From contig NC_009831.1 of assembly GCF_000018025.1 (NCBI RefSeq), positions 2,480,001 through 2,544,000 of the forward strand: a stretch of 64,000 nt of DNA, written 5' to 3'. Positions 9,235 through 18,918 of this stretch are shown piece after piece. The notes beneath the pieces are model-generated. The model ran no database searches and was not told the DNA's origin. It saw only the letters and a list, made by a program, of their open reading frames with translations. This stretch comes from Shewanella sediminis HAW-EB3. Its GTDB lineage: Bacteria; Pseudomonadota; Gammaproteobacteria; Enterobacterales; Shewanellaceae. Each line of letters opens with the position of its first letter. Within the stretch, counting starts at the first letter, position 1. The position numbers and the translations under genes were made by a program.

Positions 9235-9720
9235 CTATCTCATACAACATTGTTTAAATTTCTTGCCGCTATTGCAGACGCAAGGCTCATTTCTCTTTGG
9301 GAGAACTGCCGCTTTTTGCTCGCCTTGAGTATAAAGCCAGCGCCCATCGACACACTCAAACTGAGAGCATTCATGGATTGCATCGATCTCTGACTCATCT
9401 CGATACCAAGCCTGAAAGCAGACCTCTCCGGACTGTCCGCTACTCCTTGCTGATAAAATATCGAGAGATAGCCAGCTTGCTTCTCCGCCCTGAGATAATT
9501 TCTGTGCAGTAAGACCATCCAAATATTCAGGGTGATGAGTCGCTATTAAGTATTCATACTCTTTGAGAACAAATGCGCTATAACGACTTCTCATTAATGC
9601 TTCTGGTGTAGGAGCGAGGGCTAAGCCTTTATGAAACGGCTCACAGCAACGTGTATAGGTAAGTGGTGTATCATCTTTAGTGTTACCACATGGGCAGATA
9701 GTGTCAGGGTTAGTTGTCAT
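9235..9720 (-). CDS. ychJ: YchJ family protein (UPF0225, SEC-C motif)
   Basis: 161-aa protein with an N-terminal CPCGNTKDDTPLTYTRCC metal-binding motif, a central NTF2-like core (PEALMRSRYSAF), and a C-terminal SEC-C motif (CVCNSGKKFKQCC). The SEC-C motif binds zinc, as in SecA. The exact role is unknown. Its start overlaps the stop of the upstream NTF2-like gene by 11 nt, so translation is likely coupled. It is convergent with the c-di-GMP gene. Confidence 0.9.
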   Translation of the reverse strand: MTTNPDTICPCGNTKDDTPLTYTRCCEPFHKGLALAPTPEALMRSRYSAFVLKEYEYLIATHHPEYLDGLTAQKLSQGGEASWLSLDILSARSSGQSGEVCFQAWYRDESEIDAIHECSQFECVDGRWLYTQGEQKAAVLPKRNEPCVCNSGKKFKQCCMR

Positions 9721-10279
9721 CGTTCTCTGTAGCTAACGGCGTAAATTGACGGCCATAATACAGATTTGGAGAAGGTTTTGCATTGTAGTAAAAGGGAGGT
9801 TCAGCACGGTTATTGGTATCGACGGTCAAATACCATTTTCCGTCCTCATTTTTCTTGGAGACGGTGACAAATTTTCCGGCAAATTCGCTGACAGGTTCTT
9901 CAGCATCTACAGGAGGGTAAAAACGAATCAGATAGTAGCCAATATCGGTTGCATTAGTCGTCTCCATCTGACGCTCTACGACTCTGAAATCGACCTCAAT
10001 TCGTGCTTCTTTGTGTTTGATCTTGCCAAAAAACTTCTTGTACAGAGCGATAATGTTTTTTCGCCCCATCGTGATCTCTTTACTCTGATTTTCAGGTATA
10101 TAGCAAGCGTCTTCGGCGTAAATACTCTTTACCAGATCGGCATCGAGATGCTCAAATGCCTGAGAAAATTGGGTATAAAATTGATTGAGTGCCACGTTAT
10201 CTTCTGGCATAGCTACTGCTGGCTGTAAAACACAGACAAAAGAAAGGAGAGAAGCTGCGATAAATTTAAAAAGTGTCAT
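9710..10279 (-). CDS. Secreted NTF2-like (SnoaL/DUF4440-type) protein
   Basis: The mature domain fits the NTF2-like fold: FSQAFEHLDADLVKSIYAEDACY, then a strand-rich part ending in the TVDTNNRAEPPFYY region. An N-terminal signal peptide (MTLFKFIAASLLSFVCVLQPAVA) is visible from ATG 10279, so this start (189 aa) is preferred over GTG at 10312. A periplasmic location is expected. No catalytic residues can be assigned. It precedes ychJ with an 11-nt overlap. Confidence 0.75.
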   Translation of the reverse strand: MTLFKFIAASLLSFVCVLQPAVAMPEDNVALNQFYTQFSQAFEHLDADLVKSIYAEDACYIPENQSKEITMGRKNIIALYKKFFGKIKHKEARIEVDFRVVERQMETTNATDIGYYLIRFYPPVDAEEPVSEFAGKFVTVSKKNEDGKWYLTVDTNNRAEPPFYYNAKPSPNLYYGRQFTPLATENDDN

Positions 10280-10379
10280 TAATGATTTCAATTCTACTAA
10301 TACTGATGTCACTATAATAGAAGGTGTAACCGATCTAAAGTTTTAGTTCTTAACAAAGTGTGTCTAAGAGGAGAATTCA

Positions 10380-10970
10380 GTGGTGAATGATGATGTTTCA
10401 TCCTTTCTGGACGAGATGGCAGGGGTTAAGCCTCTAAGTGGAAGTGAGCAAATCAGGCCTATCTGCAACAGTGATATCTCGGCATCCCAATTAGCCCGAA
10501 AAAAAGCGGCACAATTATCAGAAGCGTTACTGCTGCTAACTACAGATATTAACCTTATCAACCCTGTAGAGCCCGAAGAGGTGATAAGTGTCTGTCGGGA
10601 CGGTGTTCAAACGCCTGTTTTCAAGCACCTGAGTGCAGGAAAATATACATTTCTCTCGGAGTTGGACCTTCATGCTTTAAATATGCGTCAGGCAAGGGAG
10701 GCGTTATATCACTATATCGAGGACAGATACGAGAAAGGCGAGCGGTGCGTTCTGGTCATTCACGGTAAAGGCTTTAAGAGTAAACCGATAAATGCACTGA
10801 TTAAATCATGTGTGGTCAATTGGCTGGCGCACTTAGATAAAGTGTTAGCTTTTCATAGCGCCAAAAGAGAGCACGGAGGAACGGGCGCTTTATATGTGAT
10901 GTTGAGTAAGTCTGAAAATAAACGTATCGAGTCGAGAGAGCAAAATCATAAGGGTAGCGGTTTCAGATAG
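10380..10970 (+). CDS. smrA: Smr-domain DNA endonuclease, SmrA-like
   Basis: 196-aa protein with a C-terminal Smr domain (about 95-180). It has the LDLHALNMRQAREAL motif, the nucleotide/RNA-loop HGKGFKSKP, and the family ending GGTGALYVML. The N-terminal ~90 residues are the charged extension typical of SmrA/YdaL. Smr domains nick branched or structured nucleic acid. The start GTG at 10380 (or 10383) follows AGGAG at 10369-10373. It is divergent from the NTF2-like gene and followed by a bidirectional terminator. Confidence 0.85.
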   Translation: MVNDDVSSFLDEMAGVKPLSGSEQIRPICNSDISASQLARKKAAQLSEALLLLTTDINLINPVEPEEVISVCRDGVQTPVFKHLSAGKYTFLSELDLHALNMRQAREALYHYIEDRYEKGERCVLVIHGKGFKSKPINALIKSCVVNWLAHLDKVLAFHSAKREHGGTGALYVMLSKSENKRIESREQNHKGSGFR

Positions 10971-11015
10971 GTTATATCGATTGGCATTAACTATATAAAA
11001 ATAGCTTTTAAAAAA

Positions 11016-11045
11016 ACGCTCAACAGTAAATGTTGAGCGTTTTTT
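11016..11045. terminator. Bidirectional Rho-independent terminator
   Basis: A perfect 10-bp stem (ACGCTCAACA / TGTTGAGCGT) with loop GTAAA is flanked by A6 on the left and T6 on the right. It serves both the smrA-like gene and the convergent M2 peptidase gene. Confidence 0.9.
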
Positions 11046-11070
11046 ACATTACCAGTCAGACAGTTTCAGT

Positions 11071-12906
11071 CTACCAACCACACTGACGATTCGCTTCACT
11101 GTTTTGCTTATCTAACCAGACCTGTAATGGCGCGAAGTAATCGAGAACGGCGCGGGCGTCCATCTCCTGACTACCTGTGACCACTTCCAATGCTTCAGGC
11201 CATGGGCGACTCTGTCCCATCTCTAACATAGCGTTAAGTTTAGCGCCCGCTTCCCTGTTGCCGTAGATACTACAACGATGAACCGGGCCCTTGTCACCGG
11301 CAATGTCACAAAGTGCCTTGTGGAACTGGAACTGTAGGATATGGGCTAAGAAATAGCGAGTATAGGGAACGTTACCTGGCACATGATACTTAGCGCCGGG
11401 ATCAAAGTTCTCTTCACCTCGCGCAATTGGCGCCTTCACGCCTTGGTATTGCTCCCTTAGATCCCACCATGCCTGATTATATTGTTCCGGCGTGATCTCA
11501 CCACTGAATACCTTCCAGCGCCATTGGTCGATCATCAAGCCAAATGGCATAAAGGCGACTTTATCTAATGCCTGTTTAAGTAGCAGGCCGATATCTTTCG
11601 ATGCGTCGGGTACTTCGTCCAGTAAACCTATCTGTTTAAGATAGCTTGGGGTGATGGATAGAGCGATGGTGTCACCAATCGCTTCATGGAAGCCATCATT
11701 GGCACTATTTTTAAAGATAAACGGCTGCTCTTTGTAGGCGCGTTGATAATAGTTATGGCCAAGTTCGTGATGAATAACGGTAAAATCTTCGGCCGTTTTT
11801 TGAATACACATCTTGATGCGGATATCGTCTAAATCATCGAGATCCCAGGCTGAGGCATGACAGACCACATCTCTGTCTTTAGGTTGAACAAACAGAGAAC
11901 GTTCCCAGAATGTGTCGGGTAACTCGGCAAAACCCAGGGAGCTGAAGAAGCCTTCAGCCTGTTTTACCATCTTTAGTTCATCATAGTTATGTTGTGCGAG
12001 AAGCTCTGTAACGTCATATCCGGGATCGGCATCCTGTGGCGCGACTTTAGCGTAAATATTACCCCAACTCTGTGCCCACATATTACCCAGCAGATGCGCA
12101 GGTATGGGTCCATCTTTCGAGACAACATCATCGCCGTACTCATCATTTAACTCGCCACGAACATAACAATGAAGTGAGTCATAAAGTGGCTTAACTTGTC
12201 CCCATAGACGGTCGAGTTCGTTAGAAAACTCGTCGGGCTTCATGTCGTACTGACTACGCCATAACTCAGATAGGTTGGCGTAGCCAAGATCTTTTGCCCC
12301 TTCATTTGCCAGCTCGACTTCACGTTTAAACAGAGGGCGCATAGGTTTGGCAATTTCTCGCCATCCTTTCCAGACTTCTAGCAGCTCCGCCGGGTTTTGT
12401 GATTCAGCCATGATGGCTGACAGTTCGGGTTGAGTTAAACAACGTCCATCGTCAAAGCAGTACTTTCCTTTTCCGTAAAGTCCGTTCAACTCGGCGCTTA
12501 TGTTTGCAAGTTCGGCATTTTTCTTAGGATCGAGAGGGGCCGGTAGCACCAAAGAGCTGCGTAAAATATTAAGTTTACGCAGACTTACCTCATCTAGAGG
12601 AAGCTGAGTATAGTTGGCTGCCATGGTGGCCAGTTTTACAGCTGTGGCAGTCTGTTTCTCACCTACGGCAGCAGAAAGGGCTGCCGTATCCTGGGTAATG
12701 AAGTTACTGTAGATCCACTCTGCGCGATTTATTTCTATAGAAAGTTCGCTAAGTTGTTTCTCTGAACCCTGAATAAATTGCTTGGCTTCATCAGTCTTAG
12801 ATTGAGCAGCTGCATCAGAGGTTTGTGCGCTGTTACATGCCGTGGCACCGATAGACAGAGCGACTAGAAATGAAAGCTTTGAAAGCTTTGGAGATAAACG
12901 TGTCAT
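11071..12906 (-). CDS. M2-family (ACE-like) peptidyl-dipeptidase lipoprotein
   Basis: 611-aa zinc metallopeptidase related to angiotensin-converting enzyme. The HELGH zinc motif sits near residue 379 (HHELGHNYYQRAY) and the third ligand Glu in FHEAIGD follows ~25 residues later. The N-terminus is a lipoprotein signal (LSFLVALSIGATACNS), so the enzyme is probably anchored to the outer membrane facing the periplasm. The family removes C-terminal dipeptides. It is a single gene on the minus strand with its own terminator. Confidence 0.92.
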   Translation of the reverse strand: MTRLSPKLSKLSFLVALSIGATACNSAQTSDAAAQSKTDEAKQFIQGSEKQLSELSIEINRAEWIYSNFITQDTAALSAAVGEKQTATAVKLATMAANYTQLPLDEVSLRKLNILRSSLVLPAPLDPKKNAELANISAELNGLYGKGKYCFDDGRCLTQPELSAIMAESQNPAELLEVWKGWREIAKPMRPLFKREVELANEGAKDLGYANLSELWRSQYDMKPDEFSNELDRLWGQVKPLYDSLHCYVRGELNDEYGDDVVSKDGPIPAHLLGNMWAQSWGNIYAKVAPQDADPGYDVTELLAQHNYDELKMVKQAEGFFSSLGFAELPDTFWERSLFVQPKDRDVVCHASAWDLDDLDDIRIKMCIQKTAEDFTVIHHELGHNYYQRAYKEQPFIFKNSANDGFHEAIGDTIALSITPSYLKQIGLLDEVPDASKDIGLLLKQALDKVAFMPFGLMIDQWRWKVFSGEITPEQYNQAWWDLREQYQGVKAPIARGEENFDPGAKYHVPGNVPYTRYFLAHILQFQFHKALCDIAGDKGPVHRCSIYGNREAGAKLNAMLEMGQSRPWPEALEVVTGSQEMDARAVLDYFAPLQVWLDKQNSEANRQCGW

Positions 12907-13091
12907 CGAATCATATCCCTTGTTATTTTTGTGTTGCGTATTTTACCCCAAAATCATCTGTTTAGTAGCACAAGATTAAAAAAGTGGAAATAATTGTTGA
13001 AAACCAAAGGGTTTCCTCTCCCTGACTCGGGGCTGTCTTGAAGGGGCCGTCAGAGCTTGAGGTTTGTGAGCGGCTAAGTTTATTCACCTCT

Positions 13092-14318
13092 TTAAGTGTT
13101 AATTTTTCCTACTAGTTCGGCTACTTTTTTTGCCGAGAGAACGGCACCTTCCTGTAGACCGTCATAGAGGTAAGCGCCGACATGAAAAGTGTGATTATCG
13201 CCGTTGTTGTCGATGATATTTCGACGATAATGAAACGCGTCGACGCTATAGAGAGGGGTGTGATGTTCAAAGGATTGAATGATATTTTCTTTTGCGATCA
13301 AACTATCAATATTGTAGGCCAAGCTATAGTGCTGCTGTGAGGATAAGCCGCAGATCCGGCTTAGGCTGGCGTTGTAGCCCCATCCGTCTTTGGTCTGGAA
13401 AAAATCAAACTCAGATGGATGGGCTATGCCATAGCGTTGGTAAACCAGAGGATCCCTATGCAGGACGGTTCTGGCAATATTCTTTTTCCATGGACCGAAA
13501 AATTGTAACTCGCGCTCAGTAGGATCGGATAAAAGTGCCAGAACCTGATCAGGAGGGACGGCTAAAACCAGTTTATCGAAATCTACTTCAGTGTTATCCC
13601 TGAACCTCAATACTATCCCGGCATCTGAACGGCTTATTCCCTCAATGTCCGCATTGCGTATCACTTTACCATTTAACAGGTGCTCAATTTTCTCGATGTA
13701 GGTGTAGACACCGCCATCTATTCGTTTCCAATCAGCCCAAAAATATCGCCGGAAAATATTAAACGCCAATTCCGCTGGAATTTTCATGATGGTTTTATAG
13801 GGAATAGAGAAACAATACATAGTAAATAGTTTTAACCAGGTATTTTTTACCTGTTTTTTACTTACGTAGTCTGAAAAAGGCTTATCCCTGAGCAAAGAGG
13901 AGGGTTTTAAATATATCTGCAACAAGAGCCAGTTTGCAGACAGGTAAACAAAAGCGAGCTTAATAAACTCCAATATGAAGCTCATTCCCCGAATATTTCC
14001 CGTGATCACCCTAGGTGAAAGAAAGCGCTTCTTATTACGGCGGAACAGGGCAGAACCGACTTTCAAGGGTTCCAGTTCAACGTCAAGTTCATCCATCAGT
14101 GCAAGGAAGTGCTTAAAGTTACTCGAAAACTCGACGACTCCACCTTCCAAAACCATGCCGGGAGCGATGCTGGCTATTTCGACATTTTTGTTTACGGTGC
14201 GTATATGGCCGCCTAAGATGGCTTGCTTCTCATATACGGTAACCGAGTGGCCTTTCTTACTCAGATAGTAGGCTGTCACCATGCCACTGCTACCCCCACC
14301 AATGATCGCAAACCTCAT
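13092..14318 (-). CDS. FAD-dependent amine-oxidase-like oxidoreductase
   Basis: 408-aa flavoprotein. The dinucleotide-binding GGGSSG is at residues 7-12 (MRFAIIGGGSSGMV), followed by the YEKQAILGGHIRT motif of the amine oxidase/protoporphyrinogen oxidase superfamily. Similar NAD(P)-binding proteins lie beside fatty-acid or lipid-modifying genes in other bacteria, but no substrate can be read from sequence. It lies 37 nt after a second flavoprotein gene on the same strand and is likely co-transcribed with it. The 185-bp region downstream (12907-13091) contains weak dyads but no convincing terminator. Confidence 0.8.
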   Translation of the reverse strand: MRFAIIGGGSSGMVTAYYLSKKGHSVTVYEKQAILGGHIRTVNKNVEIASIAPGMVLEGGVVEFSSNFKHFLALMDELDVELEPLKVGSALFRRNKKRFLSPRVITGNIRGMSFILEFIKLAFVYLSANWLLLQIYLKPSSLLRDKPFSDYVSKKQVKNTWLKLFTMYCFSIPYKTIMKIPAELAFNIFRRYFWADWKRIDGGVYTYIEKIEHLLNGKVIRNADIEGISRSDAGIVLRFRDNTEVDFDKLVLAVPPDQVLALLSDPTERELQFFGPWKKNIARTVLHRDPLVYQRYGIAHPSEFDFFQTKDGWGYNASLSRICGLSSQQHYSLAYNIDSLIAKENIIQSFEHHTPLYSVDAFHYRRNIIDNNGDNHTFHVGAYLYDGLQEGAVLSAKKVAELVGKINT

Positions 14319-14355
14319 CGCTTCCCTCCTAATAGTATCCGTCGTACTGGACAGA

Positions 14356-15885
14356 TTATAGAATGCGCTCTCCTGTCAGATTCTGGTAAAGCTTAGCCCC
14401 GGTCCAAAATGTACCGGCGAAACCTGCAAATCCGGATGAGGCATTACAAAAATAGAGACCTTTCAATGAGCTGTTATGATTTAATCTGAACAGATTGAAA
14501 TAGTTGGGCGTCATCGCCGAACCATATGAGTTACCTTGAGGGCACCAACAGAAATTTTCGTTTGTCGTCGGGCTACCTGTATTCTTATAGGCTAAATGTT
14601 CTCTGAAATCAGGGATGTAAGTCTCTTCGACGATATCTAATATTTTATCTAAGATGCCTCTTTTTCTCTTCCGGTAAGCTCTGGAATCGTCCTCCTTCAG
14701 ATCTTTAAAATATTGATAATCGGCGACGGTCAAAAATTCTATGATCTGTTGGCCCTCAGGCCGGTCTGAATGGTCATCAGTTAAAAAGCCTGGGGTGGAG
14801 ATGGCAAAACTTGGGGCCGAGTAATCATGTTGGTTATACATGGCATCGAACGCGACGTTAAGATCGGGCTCACAGGTATGGAAGATATTCCATCTACCAA
14901 AACCATAGTCTTGTAAATTGATATCCTTTACCGAACAGTAAGCCATAAAATTCGAGGGCGAATAGGCATAGTCCAACTGCCTGCGTAACTTCAAAGAGAA
15001 CTTTTCGATGCCAATCAAGTGTGCGGCTTTCTTGGGATCCATATTACAGATGGTGTATTTTGCCTCATAGTGTGCGGCCTCTTGGCTATTTAGATCTCTT
15101 GCTTCAACCCCAAGCACCCGATTGTTTTCAACGATAAATTTGTCTACATGAGTCTCATAGATTATCTGCCCGTCATTATCTTCAATGGTCTTCGCCAAGG
15201 AGTTAATGACATGCTCGAAATGCAGGGTAGGGTAATAGGCGCCCCTTTGATAACCGGTGAAAAGCAGAACCCAGGCACAAAATGAAAGCTGATTGGGTGG
15301 CAGTAAAAAGTCCGGCCATTGCAGAGCAAGCAGTGTTTGCGCCTCCAGAGGTAACTGATGTTTGTCAAAGACCTCCTGCAGGGTAGATCTGATGTTGTTA
15401 AACGCAGTGACTGTTTGACCGAAGTTTTTGAAGATATTCCTATACCGTTCATCGCCGGATAGCACCTCTAATCCGTCGGCAGTACGCCTGACTTCATCGA
15501 TAAAGGCGGTGCACTGTTTAACATGCTCAGGAAACAGCGCCCATAGACGAGTGAGCAGTAGATCTATGTCATAGGGAATATCGAGTTGGTATCCAGGCAT
15601 ACGCATATGATCGAACCCTTGAGGATCGAATGACTCGAAGGTCACCTGTTTATCGAGTTCGAGTTTCTTGAGAACCTTGTTAACCGTTTCCCCCTCTCCA
15701 CAATTCCAGACATAATGAAGCTGTGCGTTGAATTTGTAATGCTTGCCCATTGGGAAGGTATGGCCGAAACCTCCGGGGTACTGATGTGCTTCAAGCATTA
15801 TCACTTTACTGCCTGCTTTTGCGCTGAGTGCGCCGAACACTAATGCTGATAATCCACTACCGACAATCAAGTAGTCCACATCCAT
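14356..15885 (-). CDS. Phytoene desaturase/retinol saturase-type FAD oxidoreductase
   Basis: 509-aa flavoprotein with an N-terminal GSGLSALVFGALSAKAGSKV FAD motif and the LEAHQYPGGFGHTF continuation typical of the CrtI/CrtISO/retinol saturase group. The C-terminal GLYFCNASSGFAGFAG region resembles the second FAD-contact motif of that group. No other carotenoid gene is visible nearby, so a carotenoid substrate is not supported by context. It is the first gene of a likely two-gene unit with the downstream amine-oxidase-like protein. Confidence 0.8.
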   Translation of the reverse strand: MDVDYLIVGSGLSALVFGALSAKAGSKVIMLEAHQYPGGFGHTFPMGKHYKFNAQLHYVWNCGEGETVNKVLKKLELDKQVTFESFDPQGFDHMRMPGYQLDIPYDIDLLLTRLWALFPEHVKQCTAFIDEVRRTADGLEVLSGDERYRNIFKNFGQTVTAFNNIRSTLQEVFDKHQLPLEAQTLLALQWPDFLLPPNQLSFCAWVLLFTGYQRGAYYPTLHFEHVINSLAKTIEDNDGQIIYETHVDKFIVENNRVLGVEARDLNSQEAAHYEAKYTICNMDPKKAAHLIGIEKFSLKLRRQLDYAYSPSNFMAYCSVKDINLQDYGFGRWNIFHTCEPDLNVAFDAMYNQHDYSAPSFAISTPGFLTDDHSDRPEGQQIIEFLTVADYQYFKDLKEDDSRAYRKRKRGILDKILDIVEETYIPDFREHLAYKNTGSPTTNENFCWCPQGNSYGSAMTPNYFNLFRLNHNSSLKGLYFCNASSGFAGFAGTFWTGAKLYQNLTGERIL

Positions 15886-16174
15886 TATCGACTCCGTCTG
15901 GCTAGTGAGGGCAAGACTCGAGGCTGATGCCCTGATCTCTTTGAGTTTTTATCCCCTGTAATATTGAGTGTAGTGCCCAACGCGATAGCCAGCAAATGAG
16001 GAGAATCCCTTTAAAAAATAGGAAACGCTCACTAAGAAGAAAAAATGTCGTTGATTGATCTGTCCTTGTCTGAAAACAGGTTCAAATGATGGTATTAAAG
16101 ACAATTGATAATTGTATATTGGGCGTAAACTATTTAGGATCACTTCAGTATTTTTCCGATAAAGAATCAAGCTA

Positions 16175-16774
16175 ATGACTTCAGATCTATATTTTATCTA
16201 CGACTCCCATTGTCCTTGGAGTTACGCGGCCACACCTGTGGTTAATGCACTCAGTGAAGCTTACCCTGAAATGAATATTCACACGCTTCATTGTGCCCAT
16301 TTCAACGGCAGTGACAGTGCGGGTCAGGAGCAAGTGGACGCAGTGTTGAAATTGAGTGCGGTTAAGTTTGGCAGAGAACATATTCGCTATGTAAATAGCC
16401 CCAAGAATGCCATTAAAACTGCCAATTTAATGGCTTGGATGCAAAATAAGCAACCTGACAAAATGTTACCCGTACTCAATGCATTACAAAAAGCACATTT
16501 TATCGAAGGTAACCCTCTGGATTGTAAGCATGATTTCACTAATATTCTTGAACAGTTTAAATTGTCACCATCGAATAAAGTCTTCAGAGATGAGTTAAGC
16601 AGTGACGCAGAATATATTCTTGAAGATATCGGTGAGATCCAAGAGATGATTGGAACTGTGGCATTTCCAGTGCTCTTGTTGTCAACCGAAGACAAAGGCG
16701 TCTTCATCGATCACTCCTTGTATTTAGGCAAACCTCAAGCAGTTGTTGAAGCGGTAAAACAAGAGCTAAGCTAG
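16175..16774 (+). CDS. DsbA-family thioredoxin-fold protein (CPWS)
   Basis: 199-aa protein with a DsbA-like fold. The active-site position reads CPWS (Cys13), one catalytic Cys only, and the cis-Pro region is TVAFPVLLL. There is no signal peptide, so it is cytoplasmic, closer to the FrnE/2-hydroxychromene carboxylate isomerase side than to periplasmic DsbA. The function is unknown. It is monocistronic, with a likely terminator at 16829-16856. The 289-bp region upstream (15886-16174) holds only its promoter and the start of the divergent flavoprotein unit. Confidence 0.8.
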   Translation: MTSDLYFIYDSHCPWSYAATPVVNALSEAYPEMNIHTLHCAHFNGSDSAGQEQVDAVLKLSAVKFGREHIRYVNSPKNAIKTANLMAWMQNKQPDKMLPVLNALQKAHFIEGNPLDCKHDFTNILEQFKLSPSNKVFRDELSSDAEYILEDIGEIQEMIGTVAFPVLLLSTEDKGVFIDHSLYLGKPQAVVEAVKQELS

Positions 16775-16828
16775 GAGATGTACTTTACAGACTAAGATGT
16801 AGTGGTACTCCTTGGTTAAGAGTAAAGG

Positions 16829-16856
16829 GGTCAGCGCAGGTTGCACCGACCTTTTT
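16829..16856 (+). terminator. Probable terminator after the DsbA-family gene
   Basis: An imperfect stem starts GGTC and ends GACC, with two internal mismatches, and is followed by TTTTTATTT. From here to 17064 I see nothing else. Confidence 0.5.
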
Positions 16857-17100
16857 ATTTCAATTTTTAATTCGGATTAGATGGCTTTCCCCACAAAGTA
16901 TGTAGCCTTGGAATGAGGGCTGATTATATTTCTTGGCTGTGAAGCTATGATACTGCGCCTAATCATTCTCGTTAAACACCTTTCTCGCTCTCTTAACGCT
17001 GCCTTAGATTGATCTCTGGATTATACTAGTGATAAGTTACTCATATTAATGAAGTAACTCTCCTATGAATCCACATTATAGTCACTACACAAGGATTACC

Positions 17101-17325
17101 ATGGATAACGATGAAATTACAAAATCTCAAGAGATCCTGCTTAAAATAACAAAAATTGTTGAAACTGAGTGCCCTCAGGATGCATGTGCATTATTAGAGG
17201 AGGGGTTTGTTTTACTGGGGGTAAATTCTAGCGTGTTTGAAGACAGTGAAAATCGCTTTGTTTATTCTCTTGGTTTTCCCAAACCAATTGCGGAGCTGAG
17301 TGACTGGGCCCGTTCAAACTTTTAA
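17101..17325 (+). CDS. Small hypothetical protein
   Basis: 75-aa acidic protein (MDNDEITKSQEILLKI...). I do not recognise the family. The ATG at 17101 is preferred over 17065 because AAGGA sits 6 nt upstream. There is no signal peptide or membrane segment. It looks like a real small gene because of the good ribosome site and balanced composition, but this is not proven. Confidence 0.5.
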   Translation: MDNDEITKSQEILLKITKIVETECPQDACALLEEGFVLLGVNSSVFEDSENRFVYSLGFPKPIAELSDWARSNF

Positions 17326-17431
17326 TAAGCGATATAACGAGCCATTGAACCGAGAAGTGAATTCTTAATCCGGTATCTAATAAACCATCTGATTAACCGT
17401 TGAAATTAATCGGCATATATATGTGTAGGGA

Positions 17432-18352
17432 ATGATGAAAGATAAAATTGGATCTATTGAGCGCCAATCGATTTCTATCGGTATTGTGGCTAACTTGGTG
17501 ATGGCATTGAGTGGGTGGGCTACCTTTTATCTTTCTGGCTCTCAGGCTTTACTGCTCGACGGTAACATGTCATTTATTCTGTTTTTATCTTCGATAGTGG
17601 CGCTGAAAATATCGAAAATTAAGACTATTCGCTCGGAGAAATTCCCCTTTGGTTTGTACGTGACCGAAGCGCTGTATTCACTGATGAAAGGCTTGTTGCT
17701 GCTCGGCGTTATCATCTCGGCTATCACCTCTAACGCCAGTAAGATCTTCCAATACCTGGAAGGAGAGCCGATTAACATGATAAAAACCGGACCAATCGTT
17801 TACTATGCCATAGCCATGGTATCGATCTGTTGGGGATTATCGGCATTTTATCGAATGCAAAACAGACGTATCAAGATGGGCAGCTCAATGCTTAAGGTTG
17901 ACCAGAAGGCCTCATTTATCGACGGCATGCTTTCCGCTTCCACCGGTACGATCTTGGTGGTGATTGGTTATGTTCAACCCGGTACTCAACTCGATTTTCT
18001 GCTCTATATTGGCGATGCCTTGTTAGTGATACTGCTCGCTATTGCGATGCTTGGTCAGCCGTTCGGCATCATTAAAGACGCATTCATTGAATTGGCGGGT
18101 GGCAAGTTACAGGATGAAGTACAACATCAAGTTATCGAAGATACGGTAAACCGCCAACTCGAGCTGCGAGGAATAACCTCAGAGGCGCTGAATATAGGTA
18201 AGACGGGGAGCAGTTACCTGGTGATTATCAGCCTGTCTTTTAGTAAGTTGGCAGGGCATAACAGCAGTGCCATCATGGGGTTTAAGGAATCACTGACAGC
18301 AGAGCTTGCAGGTGAACTCACCTTTGTCGATGTCGAATTGGTGCTGATTTAA
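17432..18352 (+). CDS. Cation diffusion facilitator-like membrane protein with altered metal site
   Basis: 306-aa protein with six predicted membrane helices and a ~75-residue C-terminal cytoplasmic domain, as in the CDF family. The canonical transport-site pairs are incomplete: the DxxxD of TM2 reads D43-x3-S47, and the HxxxD of TM5 reads A160-x3-D164. Two of the four tetrahedral ligands are therefore missing, and Zn/Fe transport as in YiiP is uncertain. It is followed by osmC and an esterase on the same strand (70 nt, then overlapping). Confidence 0.8.
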   Translation: MMKDKIGSIERQSISIGIVANLVMALSGWATFYLSGSQALLLDGNMSFILFLSSIVALKISKIKTIRSEKFPFGLYVTEALYSLMKGLLLLGVIISAITSNASKIFQYLEGEPINMIKTGPIVYYAIAMVSICWGLSAFYRMQNRRIKMGSSMLKVDQKASFIDGMLSASTGTILVVIGYVQPGTQLDFLLYIGDALLVILLAIAMLGQPFGIIKDAFIELAGGKLQDEVQHQVIEDTVNRQLELRGITSEALNIGKTGSSYLVIISLSFSKLAGHNSSAIMGFKESLTAELAGELTFVDVELVLI

Positions 18353-18421
18353 CGGCCCCAAAGCTTGTTGGTATTGTGTCACCGTAAATAACAATAAGAA
18401 CTTATAGAGTTAGGAGCAAGG

Positions 18422-18889
18422 ATGTCTGAATATACAGCCGTAATTCGATGGACCCGTGGTGAAGATGAGAGCTTTAGTGATAACCAATATAGTCGAGGGC
18501 ATACATGGGAATTTGACGGAGGCGTTACAGTCCCGGCGTCATCCTCTCCCCATGTTGTTCCACTACCTTATTCTGTCGAGGCGAACGTTGACCCTGAGGA
18601 AGCGTTTATCGCTGCCTTGTCCAGCTGTCATATGCTGGTGTTTCTCTCTATTGCTTCCAAGCGTAAGTACATCATAGAGAGCTATGTTGATAATGCCATC
18701 GGTCTAATGGAAAAGGATGTCGATGGGAAAACATCCGTTACCAAAGTAAAGTTACGGCCTCACATCTTGTTTTCGGGTGAACGCAAGCCAACGATGGAGC
18801 AGTTGGAAAAAATGCATCACATGTCACACGAGAATTGCTTCATAGCGAATTCGGTAAAGACAGAGGTTTCAACTGAAATTATTGTCTGA
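18422..18889 (+). CDS. OsmC-family peroxidase-like protein
   Basis: 155-aa OsmC/Ohr-family protein. The two redox cysteines are at 69 (AALSSCHMLVF) and 139 (HENCFIANSV), both in the conserved family context. It likely reduces organic hydroperoxides in the cytoplasm. AGGAG lies directly upstream. Its stop overlaps an in-frame ATG of the next ORF (ATGA), but the downstream gene more likely starts later. Confidence 0.88.
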   Translation: MSEYTAVIRWTRGEDESFSDNQYSRGHTWEFDGGVTVPASSSPHVVPLPYSVEANVDPEEAFIAALSSCHMLVFLSIASKRKYIIESYVDNAIGLMEKDVDGKTSVTKVKLRPHILFSGERKPTMEQLEKMHHMSHENCFIANSVKTEVSTEIIV

Positions 18890-18918
18890 TGATCTGTTAT
18901 TTACCAAAGGAAGTTGCA

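Noticed and set aside
15949..16170. 73-codon minus-strand ORF
   Set aside because: No ribosome site, unusual composition, and it covers the promoter region of two divergent units.
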